The position numbers were made by a program, and so were the translations under genes. From Hyphomonas sp. (lineage in GTDB: Bacteria; Pseudomonadota; Alphaproteobacteria; Caulobacterales; Hyphomonadaceae): a DNA stretch of 64,000 nucleotides. The stretch is taken from NCBI GenBank assembly GCA_002700305.1, contig PACZ01000054.1, forward strand, positions 1 through 64,000, given 5' to 3'. The notes beneath the pieces are model-generated. The model saw only the letters and a program-made list of their open reading frames with translations. It was not told where the DNA came from and did not search any database. Of this stretch, positions 49,898 to 58,770 are shown in pieces (within the stretch, counting starts at the first letter, position 1; each line of letters starts with the position of its first letter).

Positions 49898-51006
49898 GCT
49901 CAGCCCGTCCCGCCTCAAACGTTGAAAGCCTGCCAGCGCGCCGCGCCCAGAAAATGGCTGCTGCCGTACCTCAGCCCGCGCCGATCAGTTCGGCTCAGCG
50001 AGCGGCCGTGATCATTGCGCTGCTGGGGGAAAGTGCAGCAAAGCCGATTGTCGAAAAACTCGACGATGCGGCCTTGGCCAAGGTCGCCACAGCGCTCGAA
50101 AATCTTTCCATGCTGACCCGTGACGAGCTCATAGAGATCGTCATGGACTTCATTGCTCACCTTCGTAAAACCAATGGGGCGCTGCGCGGTGGACGCAGCC
50201 GGGCGAAGGAAGTCCTGTCCGGTGTCGTGGATTCCGGCCGCCTGAACCTGTTGTTCAAGGAAGACGAGACCGAAGCGACCAGCGAAGACGACAATGAGGA
50301 ACTGAGCGTCTGGGACCGTCTGGAGCGAAAGGATCCCAAGCAGATTGCCAATTATCTGTCGCGCCTGTCACCCAATCTGATCGCCCTGATCCTCCAGAAA
50401 CTGGATGTCTCGGTGTCATCCGAGATCCTGGGGCATATGGAAGGCGAGAAACTCGGACCAATGATCGGCCACATGGTTGAGCCGCGAAAGACCGATCCGG
50501 GCGTGGACCAGGTGCTCGGCCGGATGGTCGAGATGGAATTCCTGAACGCCGTGCAGGAAGAGGATGAAGACGAAGGCAACAATCTGTCTTCGGTTGGAGA
50601 GCTGCTGAGCCTGATTTCTACAGAGAAGCGCGACAGCCTGGTTGCCTTTCTCCGATCCAAGCATGAAGACAAGCTCGAGGGGATCGAAAAGTCGATCTTT
50701 ACGATCGAAGGCTTGCCGGACCTGCTTCCCAAGAATGCCGTTCCGGTCGTATTCCGTGAGGTCGACCAGTCCTTCCTGCTGAAACTCCTGAGCACGCTGC
50801 AGGGCGGCAACAGCGCGGTATCAGACTATCTGCTCGGCAATATTTCATCGCGTATGGCGGACCAGTACCGCGACGATCTTGGAAGCATGAAGCCCATGGC
50901 CCCGGAGGCCGTGGAGCAGGTACAGCGCGAGTTCCTGAACGTGTTGATGGGCCTCAAGCGCCGCGGGCTGATCGTCCTCGAGCGCAATGCCGAGGAAAAC
51001 GCCTGA
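49894..51006 (+). CDS. fliG: Flagellar motor switch protein FliG
   Basis: This 370-residue protein is somewhat longer than usual FliG, with an N-terminal extension of about 30 residues. ISSAQRAAVIIALLGESAAKPIVEKL begins the FliF-binding domain. The middle domain has WDRLERKDPKQIANYLSRLSPNLIALILQKL. The C-terminal torque domain has FTIEGLPDLLPKNAVPVVFREVDQSFLLKLL and PEAVEQVQREFLNVLMGL. An acidic QEEDEDEGNN insert lies near residue 230. It is the last gene of the fliF operon and converges on flgI with a 35-base gap. Confidence 0.93.
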   Translation: MSSARPASNVESLPARRAQKMAAAVPQPAPISSAQRAAVIIALLGESAAKPIVEKLDDAALAKVATALENLSMLTRDELIEIVMDFIAHLRKTNGALRGGRSRAKEVLSGVVDSGRLNLLFKEDETEATSEDDNEELSVWDRLERKDPKQIANYLSRLSPNLIALILQKLDVSVSSEILGHMEGEKLGPMIGHMVEPRKTDPGVDQVLGRMVEMEFLNAVQEEDEDEGNNLSSVGELLSLISTEKRDSLVAFLRSKHEDKLEGIEKSIFTIEGLPDLLPKNAVPVVFREVDQSFLLKLLSTLQGGNSAVSDYLLGNISSRMADQYRDDLGSMKPMAPEAVEQVQREFLNVLMGLKRRGLIVLERNAEENA

Positions 51007-51041
51007 GGCGTTCTGACCGGCTAAATTCCCGCAAACAGTCG

Positions 51042-52145
51042 CTACCGGATAACCAGTTCGGCATGAATGGCGCCGGCCGTTTTCATGGACCGGATAATGT
51101 CTGCCATTTCCTGAGGTGTCACACCCAGTGCATTCAGTCCGGAAATCAGTTCCGACAGCGTCACGTTTGGTTGCAGCATGGCGATATTGCTGTTGCCGGT
51201 CTGGCCAATCGAAATTTCCGATCTCGGCAGGACCTGTGTTTCCCCGTTTGAGAAGGGACCGGGCTGCGAGGCGACGGGTGTTTCGGAGATCTTGATGGAA
51301 ATGTTGCCCTGGGCGATTGCGACGCGGGAAATGGTGACATCCTCGCCGAGCACAATGGTGCCGGACTTTTCGTCGATCACAATCCGTGCGGGTGCATTGA
51401 CCGGAACAGTCAGATTCTCGATGTCTGCCAGGAGCCGGGCAGGGGAGACCTGCAGAGACGCGAAGTTCAGTTCAACAGTGCCAGGGTCGCGCATGGAGGC
51501 GATCGGCATGCCCATTCGTCCGTTGATGGCGTCTTCGATCCGGGCAGCCGTTGTGAAATCAGGGCTGCGTAGCGCAAGCGTCAGCTCTCTGCGCTGGTTG
51601 AAATCATAAGCCAGTTCGCGCTCGACGCGCGCACCGTTTGGAATCGCGCCGGTTGTCGGCGTCCCGCGGGTTTCCCGCGCGCCCTGTGCCTGCACATCGA
51701 TACCGCTGACGATGATAGACCCTTGGGCAACCGCGTAGATCTCATTGTCTGCGCCTTTGAGCGGTGTGAGAATGAGCGTGCCACCTTCAAGGCTCTTTGC
51801 ATCACCGATTGAGGCCACGGTCACATCGATACTGGAGCCTGACCGGGAGAAAGAGGGCAGGGTAGCGGTTACAAGAACTGCGGCCACATTCTTGGGCTTG
51901 ATCTCTTCTCCCTGAACATTCACGCCGAGGCGTTCAAGCATGTAGGAGAGAGAATCTTCCGTAAACGGGGCGTTCTTGACCGTATCGCCGGTGCCATTGA
52001 GGCCGACGACGATACCGTAGCCTACAAGGTCATTCTGCCGAATGCCTTCAACATCGACGATGTCTCGAATGCGGGTCTCGGCACTTGCCGTGAAAGCCAT
52101 CGTCGCGACTGAGAACGCGGCAAGAATAAGAGCGGACCATTTCAT
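51042..52145 (-). CDS. flgI: Flagellar P-ring protein FlgI
   Basis: The 367-residue protein has a signal peptide (cleavage after TASA, residue 22) and the complete FlgI sequence: RIRDIVDVEGIRQNDLVGYGIVVGLNGTGD, the FSRSGSSIDVTVASIGDAKSLEGGTLILTPLKGAD block, and ISDGETQVLPRSEISIGQ-like C-terminal parts ending TLSELISGLNALGVTPQEMADIIRSMKTAGAIHAELVI. FlgI forms the periplasmic ring around the rod with FlgH (62477) as the outer ring. It is the last gene of the minus-strand series flgE-flgK-flgL-flgI. Confidence 0.96.
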   Translation of the reverse strand: MKWSALILAAFSVATMAFTASAETRIRDIVDVEGIRQNDLVGYGIVVGLNGTGDTVKNAPFTEDSLSYMLERLGVNVQGEEIKPKNVAAVLVTATLPSFSRSGSSIDVTVASIGDAKSLEGGTLILTPLKGADNEIYAVAQGSIIVSGIDVQAQGARETRGTPTTGAIPNGARVERELAYDFNQRRELTLALRSPDFTTAARIEDAINGRMGMPIASMRDPGTVELNFASLQVSPARLLADIENLTVPVNAPARIVIDEKSGTIVLGEDVTISRVAIAQGNISIKISETPVASQPGPFSNGETQVLPRSEISIGQTGNSNIAMLQPNVTLSELISGLNALGVTPQEMADIIRSMKTAGAIHAELVIR

Positions 52146-52149
52146 GGCG

Positions 52150-53127
52150 CTACCTCATAAAATTCAGCAGGCTGAGATTCGCGAGCCGTGCTGTAAGGGT
52201 GTAGGACGCTTCGAGACTGGTTTCCAGCTGCTTCAGTTCCGACGCGGCTTCGTACTGGTCTCGTGCTGTCATCTGGTTGAAGGCGTGGGTGAGAACCGTT
52301 TCTTCCACATCCAGTGCACTTTTCGAGGTTTCGATCTGTGCTTGCAGGATACCGCGTTCGGCACGGACATTTGTCAGAGCTGCCTGGCCGTCGGCGATCG
52401 TGTCGGTTGCCTGGATCAAGGCGTCGCTGTTTCCGTCAAACAGTGCCAGCGTTTCGTCCGATCCGGAGAGGGCCAGCACGGCGAGGCCCCAGACAGACTG
52501 GACAATCGCCGGATCTGTTCCGGTGACGCCAGCAGGGTCAGACGATGTTGGCGTGCCCGCATAGATGTCGGTCTGCCAGCCGCCGCCGGGTGTGTTGAAA
52601 TAGGTGTCCATCTGCGTGGCAAAATCTGCTGCATCGGTCGCTGAGGCGGCCATCGCGCGGACATCGCTGAGAAACTCGTCTGCATCGGCAAAGGGCTTCG
52701 TGTTCGTTGCATCGCCGGAGAAGAGATACCGTTCCCCGTGCCGGGTGTTCAGAACCGAAAAGGTGGATGCGAGCGCAGCCTTTGCATCCCTGACGACGGC
52801 CTCCCGTGCGGTGAAATCCTCAGAGCCAAGCGCCGCTTTCATGCGGACGCCGAGCTGCCCGATATTGTCGTCGATGGCGGTAAGGGACTGCTGGATGATT
52901 TCGAGCCGGCTCTCCTTCAGGACAAGCTGGGTTCGTTCGTTCGACACATCGTCAATCGCCTTCTGACCCAGCATCGCTTTTCCGATGCGGCCGGACAGGT
53001 GTGCGGTCATATCCTTGTAGCGTCCGGTAACGGCCTCTTCCGACGTTGTCTCAACGCGCTCGCGCAGCCGGACGATTGTCTCGCTGAGGCCGCCTGAATG
53101 GTGTGTGACAGGGAGAGTCAGTCGCAT
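52150..53127 (-). CDS. flgL: Hook-filament junction protein FlgL
   Basis: This 325-residue flagellin-like protein has helical N- and C-terminal ends and a variable centre. The N-terminal part includes VETTSEEAVTGRYKDMTAHLSGRIGKAMLGQKAIDD. The centre has TRHGERYLFSGDATNTKPF, typical of FlgL (FSG). The C-terminus reads VEETVLTHAFNQMTARDQYEAASELKQLETSLEASYTLTARLANLSLLNFM, matching the end of HAP3 proteins. It lies directly after flgK, as usual. No flagellin gene proper is in the window. Confidence 0.88.
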   Translation of the reverse strand: MRLTLPVTHHSGGLSETIVRLRERVETTSEEAVTGRYKDMTAHLSGRIGKAMLGQKAIDDVSNERTQLVLKESRLEIIQQSLTAIDDNIGQLGVRMKAALGSEDFTAREAVVRDAKAALASTFSVLNTRHGERYLFSGDATNTKPFADADEFLSDVRAMAASATDAADFATQMDTYFNTPGGGWQTDIYAGTPTSSDPAGVTGTDPAIVQSVWGLAVLALSGSDETLALFDGNSDALIQATDTIADGQAALTNVRAERGILQAQIETSKSALDVEETVLTHAFNQMTARDQYEAASELKQLETSLEASYTLTARLANLSLLNFMR

Positions 53128-53131
53128 CTCA

Positions 53132-54580
53132 TCAAATCTCCATCAGCCGGTCGATCATGTTGCTGGCAATCTCGATCACGCGTGCGTTTGCTGCGTAAGC
53201 CTGTTCGATGATCAGCAGGTCCTGCATTTGCTGGTCAACATCGACCGCGGTCTCTGACACTTCGGCTTCCGCCATGATCGTGTATTGCGAAGCCGTCGAA
53301 GAGACGATGGCCTCGTGGCTAACCCGTTTCTGTCCATTTATTGAGGCAAACTGGGCAAGGAGCTCGCTGGAGGAGAAGCTCCCCTGTAGCCCGCTAGCGT
53401 TCATTGGGCGGACGGTGGTGATTGCATCCAGCATGTTCCGCAGGATTGTGGCATCGCCGGAGGGGCCTTCACTTGTGGCACCGATCCCATCCCGAAGCCG
53501 CCACATATCGCCGCCCTGGGCCGGGTCGATGGCCGGGTTCAGTGCCAGGCGACCGGCAAGGCCGGGATCGCCGGAACCGTCGGAATCTACAAACAATCCC
53601 TGAGCACCGGGTGTCTTGGTGGGGTCAATGGAGTCGTCGGACAGGCGCGCAATGAGATCACCAGCGAGTGTATCCAGCTGGTCGCTGAAGGCAGGCAGGT
53701 CCGTATCGCGGAGTGTAAACAGCGCACCGAACATGCCGCTCGAAACAGCGCCGTAGGATGACGTTCCGGGCGTAATCGAGATCCCGTCAACGGTCATGCC
53801 AGACAATCCGCCGCCTGCCAGGGTTTGTGTGGGACCAAAAGCCGTCGATGGGGAAAATTCGATTTGTCTCGCCGTAGACTGCAGCAGGTAAACGCCTTCC
53901 TGCGTGACGATGTCTATGCCGCCGCTCTGACGTTGCACGGTCTGGATCGGCATGTATTCGGAGATCTGATCCAGCAGCCGGCCGCGTTCATCCATAAGGG
54001 CTGCCGCCTGGCCGGACGACTGATCGATCTTTGCCAGTTTGGCGTTGATGTCCTCAACGCCCTTCAGGGCTGAGTTTACGGTGTCCACGCCGATGGCGAT
54101 TTCATTGTCCGTTTCTGCGCGCAGGGACGTGGCGAAATCCGACAAGGCGTTGAACTCATTGACCAATGAGACTGCAGCCTGAAGCGTTGCCGTCATGTCT
54201 GATCCGGATTCCGGCGACACAGCCAGATTGGAGAGAGCACTCTCGAAATTTGAAAACAGGCCGAACAGGCTCGCTCCATCGGCCGTGCTTCCGACGCGGG
54301 TCGAAATTGTTTTCCAGGTCGAGGCGAAGAGATCTGCCTGGGACAGGTCGCTGCTGAGCGAGCGGCGCTCGGCTGACAGGGCCTCATCTCCTGCACGTGC
54401 GACTCCGATAGAGCGGACGCCGGAACTTTGGCCACCGATAATGTTTTCGGCAACAATCAACGAACGGCGGACATAGCCCGCCGTCGTCGAGTTCGACACG
54501 TTCGTGGCGACAATGTCGGCCTTCTGACTGGTGATCCGAAGGCCGGATTGTGCCGCATTGATGGCGCTAGATATGGTCAC
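53132..54580 (-). CDS. flgK: Hook-associated protein FlgK
   Basis: The 482-residue protein starts ISSAINAAQSGLRITSQKADIVATNVSNSTTAGYVRRS, the rod-hook N-terminal motif, and ends with AEVSETAVDVDQQMQDLLIIEQAYAANARVIEIASNMIDRLMEI, the FlgK C-terminal helix. The central part carries LDQISEYMPIQTVQRQSGGIDIVTQEGVYLL, as in FlgK. It is the first hook-filament junction protein. The start is a GTG at 54580, 26 bases after the flgE stop. It is a few residues shorter than enterobacterial FlgK but all parts are present. Confidence 0.93.
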   Translation of the reverse strand: MTISSAINAAQSGLRITSQKADIVATNVSNSTTAGYVRRSLIVAENIIGGQSSGVRSIGVARAGDEALSAERRSLSSDLSQADLFASTWKTISTRVGSTADGASLFGLFSNFESALSNLAVSPESGSDMTATLQAAVSLVNEFNALSDFATSLRAETDNEIAIGVDTVNSALKGVEDINAKLAKIDQSSGQAAALMDERGRLLDQISEYMPIQTVQRQSGGIDIVTQEGVYLLQSTARQIEFSPSTAFGPTQTLAGGGLSGMTVDGISITPGTSSYGAVSSGMFGALFTLRDTDLPAFSDQLDTLAGDLIARLSDDSIDPTKTPGAQGLFVDSDGSGDPGLAGRLALNPAIDPAQGGDMWRLRDGIGATSEGPSGDATILRNMLDAITTVRPMNASGLQGSFSSSELLAQFASINGQKRVSHEAIVSSTASQYTIMAEAEVSETAVDVDQQMQDLLIIEQAYAANARVIEIASNMIDRLMEI

Positions 54581-54606
54581 GTACGTGCCGTCCCCTCAGG
54601 CCCGGA

Positions 54607-55911
54607 TCAGCGCTTCAGATTAGTAGTTTCCTGCAGCATCTCATCGACCGTCTGCACAATCTTCGCGTTCGAAGAATAGGCTCGCTGGGTTTCGATGAGG
54701 TCTGTCAGTTCTGCTGCAATATCCGTGGTGGAATCCATCAGGGAGTAACCCGAGACAGTGCCGACCGGGCCAGTACCTGCATCCCACAGATAGAGGCTAC
54801 CGGAGGAGGATGAGACTGAAAACGCCTGACCATCGAGTGCCGTGAGGCCGTTCATGTTCGGCACGTCACCCACCGGGATCTGATAAAGCGTCCGGCGCAG
54901 GCCAGTGTCGTAAACGGCCTGAAGGTAGCCGTTTTCGTCAATCTCGACCGATGCAAGGTCACCGAGCGGCGCGCCGTCTTTGGTCACTGCCGTCGGGGAG
55001 TAGGGGCCAGCCAGCTGGGTCATCCCGGCGCTGTCGTCAGGGCGGCCGATGAAAATGTCGACCGGACCATGTTCCAGTGCCATTGAGAGCTTGCCGGTAG
55101 CGGGATTGTAGCTGACGCCGCCGCCGGCGGTCGCGGAATCGATCCGGCCGCCATTTGCTGCGGTATCATCAAAAACAAGGTTCAGGCTGCCGAGCGAAGT
55201 CGCCGGATTGCCGGCACTGTCGAAGAACTGAACATCCCATTCATTCGAGGAGCCGCTGCCGGGTACGGACGGCGTGAATTCCATTGTCAGCGTTTGAGCA
55301 CGGCCAAGATTGTCGAAGTACTCAATAGGCAGAGAGTATGGATCGCCCGATCCGCCGGCATTCGTAGCGTCTGCCGGCAGGTTGATGCCGAGTTCTATGC
55401 TGGTCGTGGGAGATGCGGTGAACTGGGATGTCGCGATGTTCACCGGCTCCAGGTTCAGGCCGCTGTTGCGGCTGACATTGCCGATGTCACCCGAGGAGTC
55501 TGCTGGCCAGCCCAGGAGGAACATGCCGCTCTGAGTACGGAGAAATCCGTTCTGGTCGGTGTGGAATGAGCCGGTCGGCAGGAGCATGAGCGAACGCTCA
55601 GATGGAACGGCGCCTACGCCGCCTTCATTGGTCACCGGGATCAAGCCGCGGCCTCCGACAGCGATATCCGTCGCATTACCTGTTCCGGTCAGAGATCCTG
55701 TTGCCGCGATGTCCTTGTAAGAACTCACGCGGACACCGCCCGCCGCATAGGCAGAACTTCGTTGCTGCAGAACCATACTCGAAAAATCGACCTGACTGCG
55801 TTTGTAACCGTAGGTCGACGAATTGGCGATGTTATCGGAAATCGTGGAGAGGCGGGCGGAGTTTACATTCAACCCCATCACCCCTGCGTTCAGGGACGAA
55901 GAAATACTCAT
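54607..55911 (-). CDS. flgE: Flagellar hook protein FlgE
   Basis: The 434-residue protein has the N-terminal rod/hook motif (SSLNAGVMGLNVNSARLSTISDNIANSSTYGYKRSQVDF) and the C-terminal motif (STTDIAAELTDLIETQRAYSSNAKIVQTVDEMLQETTNL). The middle has the TGTGNATDIAVGGRGLIPV entry to the D1 domain and the FlgE-type D2 repeats. It forms the hook outside the cell. The ATG at 55911 has AGGAG about 8 bases upstream; a start nine codons earlier is not family-like. The gene is the first of flgE-K-L-I, with a CtrA-like box upstream. Confidence 0.94.
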   Translation of the reverse strand: MSISSSLNAGVMGLNVNSARLSTISDNIANSSTYGYKRSQVDFSSMVLQQRSSAYAAGGVRVSSYKDIAATGSLTGTGNATDIAVGGRGLIPVTNEGGVGAVPSERSLMLLPTGSFHTDQNGFLRTQSGMFLLGWPADSSGDIGNVSRNSGLNLEPVNIATSQFTASPTTSIELGINLPADATNAGGSGDPYSLPIEYFDNLGRAQTLTMEFTPSVPGSGSSNEWDVQFFDSAGNPATSLGSLNLVFDDTAANGGRIDSATAGGGVSYNPATGKLSMALEHGPVDIFIGRPDDSAGMTQLAGPYSPTAVTKDGAPLGDLASVEIDENGYLQAVYDTGLRRTLYQIPVGDVPNMNGLTALDGQAFSVSSSSGSLYLWDAGTGPVGTVSGYSLMDSTTDIAAELTDLIETQRAYSSNAKIVQTVDEMLQETTNLKR

Positions 55912-55958
55912 GTCGGTTGCTCCTGCAAAGTGACACAACCATGAGTAATTCTCCTTGG

Positions 55959-55974
55959 TTAATGACGAGATAAC
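55959..55974. promoter_or_regulatory. CtrA-like box upstream of flgE
   Basis: TTAA-TGACGAG-ATAAC matches eight of nine positions of the CtrA consensus TTAA-N7-TTAAC, 48 bases before the flgE ATG. CtrA control of early flagellar operons is established in Caulobacter, and its turnover adaptor CpdR is encoded at 8745. Confidence 0.45.
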
Positions 55975-55993
55975 TCGGCTTAACCCCCAAAAT

Positions 55994-56806
55994 TTATTGG
56001 GTCAGGATGGTAATCGAAATTCGCCGGTTCTGAGGTGCGGACGGATCGTCCGGGATCAGGGGCTCGGAATCCGCTTTTCCTGACACTTCCCGGATCCGGC
56101 TGGCCGGCATGCCTGATCGAACCAGCAGGCGGCGTGCCGTGTTGGCGCGGTCTGCCGACAAGTTCCAGTTATCGTAGACGGCAGCGTTCCGGTAGGTGCG
56201 GTTATCCGTGTGCCCAACGATCTTCACCTGGTTTTCGAAGTTGCCGAACGAACCCGCGACCTGACCCATCAGGTCGGCCAGAAGTTCGGACGGATAACTC
56301 GATCCGACCGGGAAGAGGGGAGTCTGCGCTGAGTCTGTAATCTCCACCACGATCCCTTCCGGAGACATTTTGATCAGCATATGTTCCGAGATCTGGTGCC
56401 CGTCTTCGGTGAGCCCCTTTTTCAGGTCTTCCAGTTGGGCCGCTATCGCGCGCTCATCCGTTTTGTCCTTCGAGCCATGCGAGTCGATGGATTTGGACCG
56501 AGAGGCGCCTGTGCCCATTTTCGCATAGGTTTCCTCGGTGAAGATGGACGAGCCATTCAGGCCATCGGAACCACCACCGGAAATGCGGCTGATCGGAATT
56601 GTCGGGTTGAAGTAATCAGCAATACCCTTGCGTTGCTCCTCTGTCGTGGCGTTGAGCAGCCACATGAGAAGGAAGAACGCCATCATCGCGGTAACAAAGT
56701 CGGCATAAGCAACCTTCCAGGCACCACCGTGGTGCCCGTCGGCTTTGACGACCTTCTTCCGCTTGATGATTGTCGTGTGAACGACTGGTTGTTGCTTAGT
56801 ACCCAT
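55994..56806 (-). CDS. motB: Flagellar motor stator protein MotB
   Basis: The 270-residue protein has one membrane helix (YADFVTAMMAFFLLMWLLNAT, residues 35-55) with the proton-binding Asp36. A plug or linker region and the OmpA-like peptidoglycan-binding domain follow, with VKIVGHTDNRTYRNAAVYDNWNLSADRANTARRLLVRSGMP near residues 196-236. MotB anchors stators to the cell wall with MotA (57904, opposite strand), so the pair is split across divergent transcripts. The ATG at 56806 opens with GTKQQPVV. It precedes flgE, 83 bases away. Confidence 0.94.
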   Translation of the reverse strand: MGTKQQPVVHTTIIKRKKVVKADGHHGGAWKVAYADFVTAMMAFFLLMWLLNATTEEQRKGIADYFNPTIPISRISGGGSDGLNGSSIFTEETYAKMGTGASRSKSIDSHGSKDKTDERAIAAQLEDLKKGLTEDGHQISEHMLIKMSPEGIVVEITDSAQTPLFPVGSSYPSELLADLMGQVAGSFGNFENQVKIVGHTDNRTYRNAAVYDNWNLSADRANTARRLLVRSGMPASRIREVSGKADSEPLIPDDPSAPQNRRISITILTQ

Positions 56807-56895
56807 TAACCCTAACCATTTGAGGCAGTGGGCATTCTCTAACAGACAGCAATGAAGGAACGCTGCGGAGACGATGGTTAACTTGCCCCGCCTCG

Positions 56896-56911
56896 TTAAT
56901 GGTTTTTCAAC
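56896..56911. promoter_or_regulatory. CtrA-like box upstream of the fliM-like gene
   Basis: TTAA-TGGTTTT-TCAAC matches eight of nine positions of TTAA-N7-TTAAC, within a cluster of TTAA words (56878, 56896, 56931). It lies 59 bases before the GTG at 56970, which favours that start over an ATG at 56874 upstream of the box. Confidence 0.45.
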
Positions 56912-56969
56912 CGGTCACCCACCATCACTGGTTAACGGGACGGTACGTTTTTTTAATAGGTGGCAAACT

Positions 56970-57863
56970 GTGTCTGCAGTTCTGCGGAAAAAGATAGACG
57001 CTGGGGCGGGTATTCCACCCAGCATGATGCAACTGCAGCCTTTCTGGCTGAAGTTGCAGACCTGTACCCGCGAGTGGGCCGCAGATACTTATGGGATTCT
57101 GCCGGACATTTCGCTCGCCAGCCGGCGTGCTGTGAGTGGCGCCGAAGCCCGGCAGACGCTGGATCAGGAAGCTGCGTTCTATTTTTCCGCTACTCTTTCG
57201 CCCGGCCTTGCGGGGATCGCGCTGGATTCTGCTGGAGCCGTCCGGAACGCGGCCGTCCGCATGGATCAGGACATCGACAGCCTTGCCGATGCTTCACCCC
57301 TGTTTCTCAAGCTTTTAGCTGAACAGGCGGGCCTCGATCTGGCTCAAGCCGTTTCGTCCGGCCTGTTCAAGACAGAACAGGGGGTGGCTGCGACGGCTGA
57401 CCCGGCAGCCGCGGCTGGAGGGTTCAATGCTGCAAACCGCTATCTGGTCATCGAATACAAGCTGCAGCTGGATGAAGACGTCACCCGAGTCTGGTTTGCC
57501 TTCGCCTTTGATTATTTGCAGAAATTTTCTGTATCGAGCTTGCGCGATGCGGCTGATCATAAAGCACAGGCCCGTCATCACAGCCGGAAATCGCTCAGCG
57601 ATAGCGTGCTGGCATCGACGACAACCCTGGATGCCGTTCTGGACCGATTGTCCCTGACGATCGGTGAGTGCGCAGGGCTTGAAGTCGGTACCGTGTTGCC
57701 GCTTTCCGGAGCCGATGCGGGCAAATTGTCTTTATCAGCGGATACGCTGAATGGGTGTGTCGATATAGGTTCGGGAGAACTGGGTGTCTGGAAGCGGCAG
57801 CGGGCGCTGAAGCTGACGACGCCGATCTCGGAAAATTTTGCGCAGGAAATCGTGGATTTTTAG
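56970..57863 (+). CDS. fliM: Divergent FliM-like motor switch protein
   Basis: The 297-residue protein ends in a recognisable SpoA (FliM/FliN C-terminal) domain: LDAVLDRLSLTIGECAGLEVGTVLPLSGADAGKLSLSADTLNGCVDIGSGELGVWKRQRALKL. The preceding 200 residues are poorly conserved but have the length and position of the FliM middle domain. There is no clear LSQxEID CheY-binding motif at the N-terminus. It probably completes the C-ring with FliG and FliN. I prefer the GTG at 56970 (AGGTGG 6 bases upstream, downstream of a CtrA-like box) to the ATG at 56874. motA follows after 40 bases. Confidence 0.7.
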   Translation: MSAVLRKKIDAGAGIPPSMMQLQPFWLKLQTCTREWAADTYGILPDISLASRRAVSGAEARQTLDQEAAFYFSATLSPGLAGIALDSAGAVRNAAVRMDQDIDSLADASPLFLKLLAEQAGLDLAQAVSSGLFKTEQGVAATADPAAAAGGFNAANRYLVIEYKLQLDEDVTRVWFAFAFDYLQKFSVSSLRDAADHKAQARHHSRKSLSDSVLASTTTLDAVLDRLSLTIGECAGLEVGTVLPLSGADAGKLSLSADTLNGCVDIGSGELGVWKRQRALKLTTPISENFAQEIVDF

Positions 57864-57888
57864 CAATCATTCCGTGTGGAGATTGCTA
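57861..57888 (+). promoter_or_regulatory. RNA hairpin spanning the fliM-like stop codon before motA
   Basis: TAGCAATC (57861-57868) and GATTGCTA (57881-57888) form a perfect 8-bp stem with a 12-base loop. The stem includes the stop codon of the upstream gene and ends just before the motA ribosome-binding site (GAGGGGAG). There is no T-run, so it is more likely to affect RNA stability or motA translation than termination. Confidence 0.4.
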
Positions 57889-57903
57889 GAGGGGAGTTGA
57901 GAA

Positions 57904-58770
57904 GTGAACGCAATTATTGGGATGCTGGTGACAGTCGCCATGGTTTTTGGCGGATATCTGTTGGCCGGCGGCAAAATGGAGATCATCACCCATGCGCTCC
58001 CGTTTGAGGGCATGATGATCGGTGGAGCCGCACTTGGTGCCTTCCTGGCAGCCAACGACCTGACGACGATCAAGCATACGGTTGGTGACATCGTCTCCGT
58101 ATTCAAAGGGCCGAAATGGAAAAAGCAGGACTATCAGGACCTGCTTTGCCTGATGCATGAACTTCTGAATGTGCTCAAGCAGAACCCGGTCGATATCGAG
58201 CCGCATATCGAGGCGCCGAATGAGTCCGAAATTTTTGCCAAATATCCGAAGATCCTCAAGGACCATTCCGCGGTTGAAATGATCTGCGATACGATCCGTT
58301 CAATGATCATGAACTTTGACAATGTTCACCAGGTTGAGGAACTGCTCGAAGCTCAGCTGGAAGGCCTGCAGGAAGACAGTCTTCATGGGGCGCACGCCTT
58401 GCAGAACATGGCTGACGCTCTGCCGGCCCTCGGCATTGTCGCGGCCGTTCTGGGCGTTATCAAAACGATGGCCGCAATCGACAAGCCGCCTGAAATTCTG
58501 GGCGGCATGATTGGCGGCGCTCTGGTCGGAACGTTTCTTGGGGTTTTCCTCGCTTACGGGATCGTTGGGCCGTTTGCGAACAAGGTGAAGCACAACCGGA
58601 CCGAAGAGCATTTTTTCTATGCGACCATTGGCGGTCTTCTGGTGTCAAACCTTCACCACAACCCGGTCAATATCTCGGTCGAAGTGGCGCGCCGTCACGC
58701 TCCTGCCAGGGTGCGTCCGAGTTTTGACGATGTGGAACAAGCAATCCGGGAGCTGAAAAAGGCAGCATGA
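57904..58770 (+). CDS. motA: Flagellar motor stator protein MotA
   Basis: The 288-residue membrane protein has four helices (about 1-20, 32-50, 170-192, 202-222) and a large cytoplasmic loop. It carries IIGMLVTVAMVFGGYLLAGG, LPFEGMMIGGAALGAFL, and HALQNMADALPALGIVAAVLGVIKTM with the conserved prolines of the proton channel, and MIGGALVGTFLGVFLAYGIVGPFANKV. It forms the stator with MotB. The start is a GTG at 57904 with GAGGGGAG upstream. Its stop overlaps the next gene (ATGA), tying the uncharacterised protein at 58767 to the motor. Confidence 0.95.
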   Translation: MNAIIGMLVTVAMVFGGYLLAGGKMEIITHALPFEGMMIGGAALGAFLAANDLTTIKHTVGDIVSVFKGPKWKKQDYQDLLCLMHELLNVLKQNPVDIEPHIEAPNESEIFAKYPKILKDHSAVEMICDTIRSMIMNFDNVHQVEELLEAQLEGLQEDSLHGAHALQNMADALPALGIVAAVLGVIKTMAAIDKPPEILGGMIGGALVGTFLGVFLAYGIVGPFANKVKHNRTEEHFFYATIGGLLVSNLHHNPVNISVEVARRHAPARVRPSFDDVEQAIRELKKAA

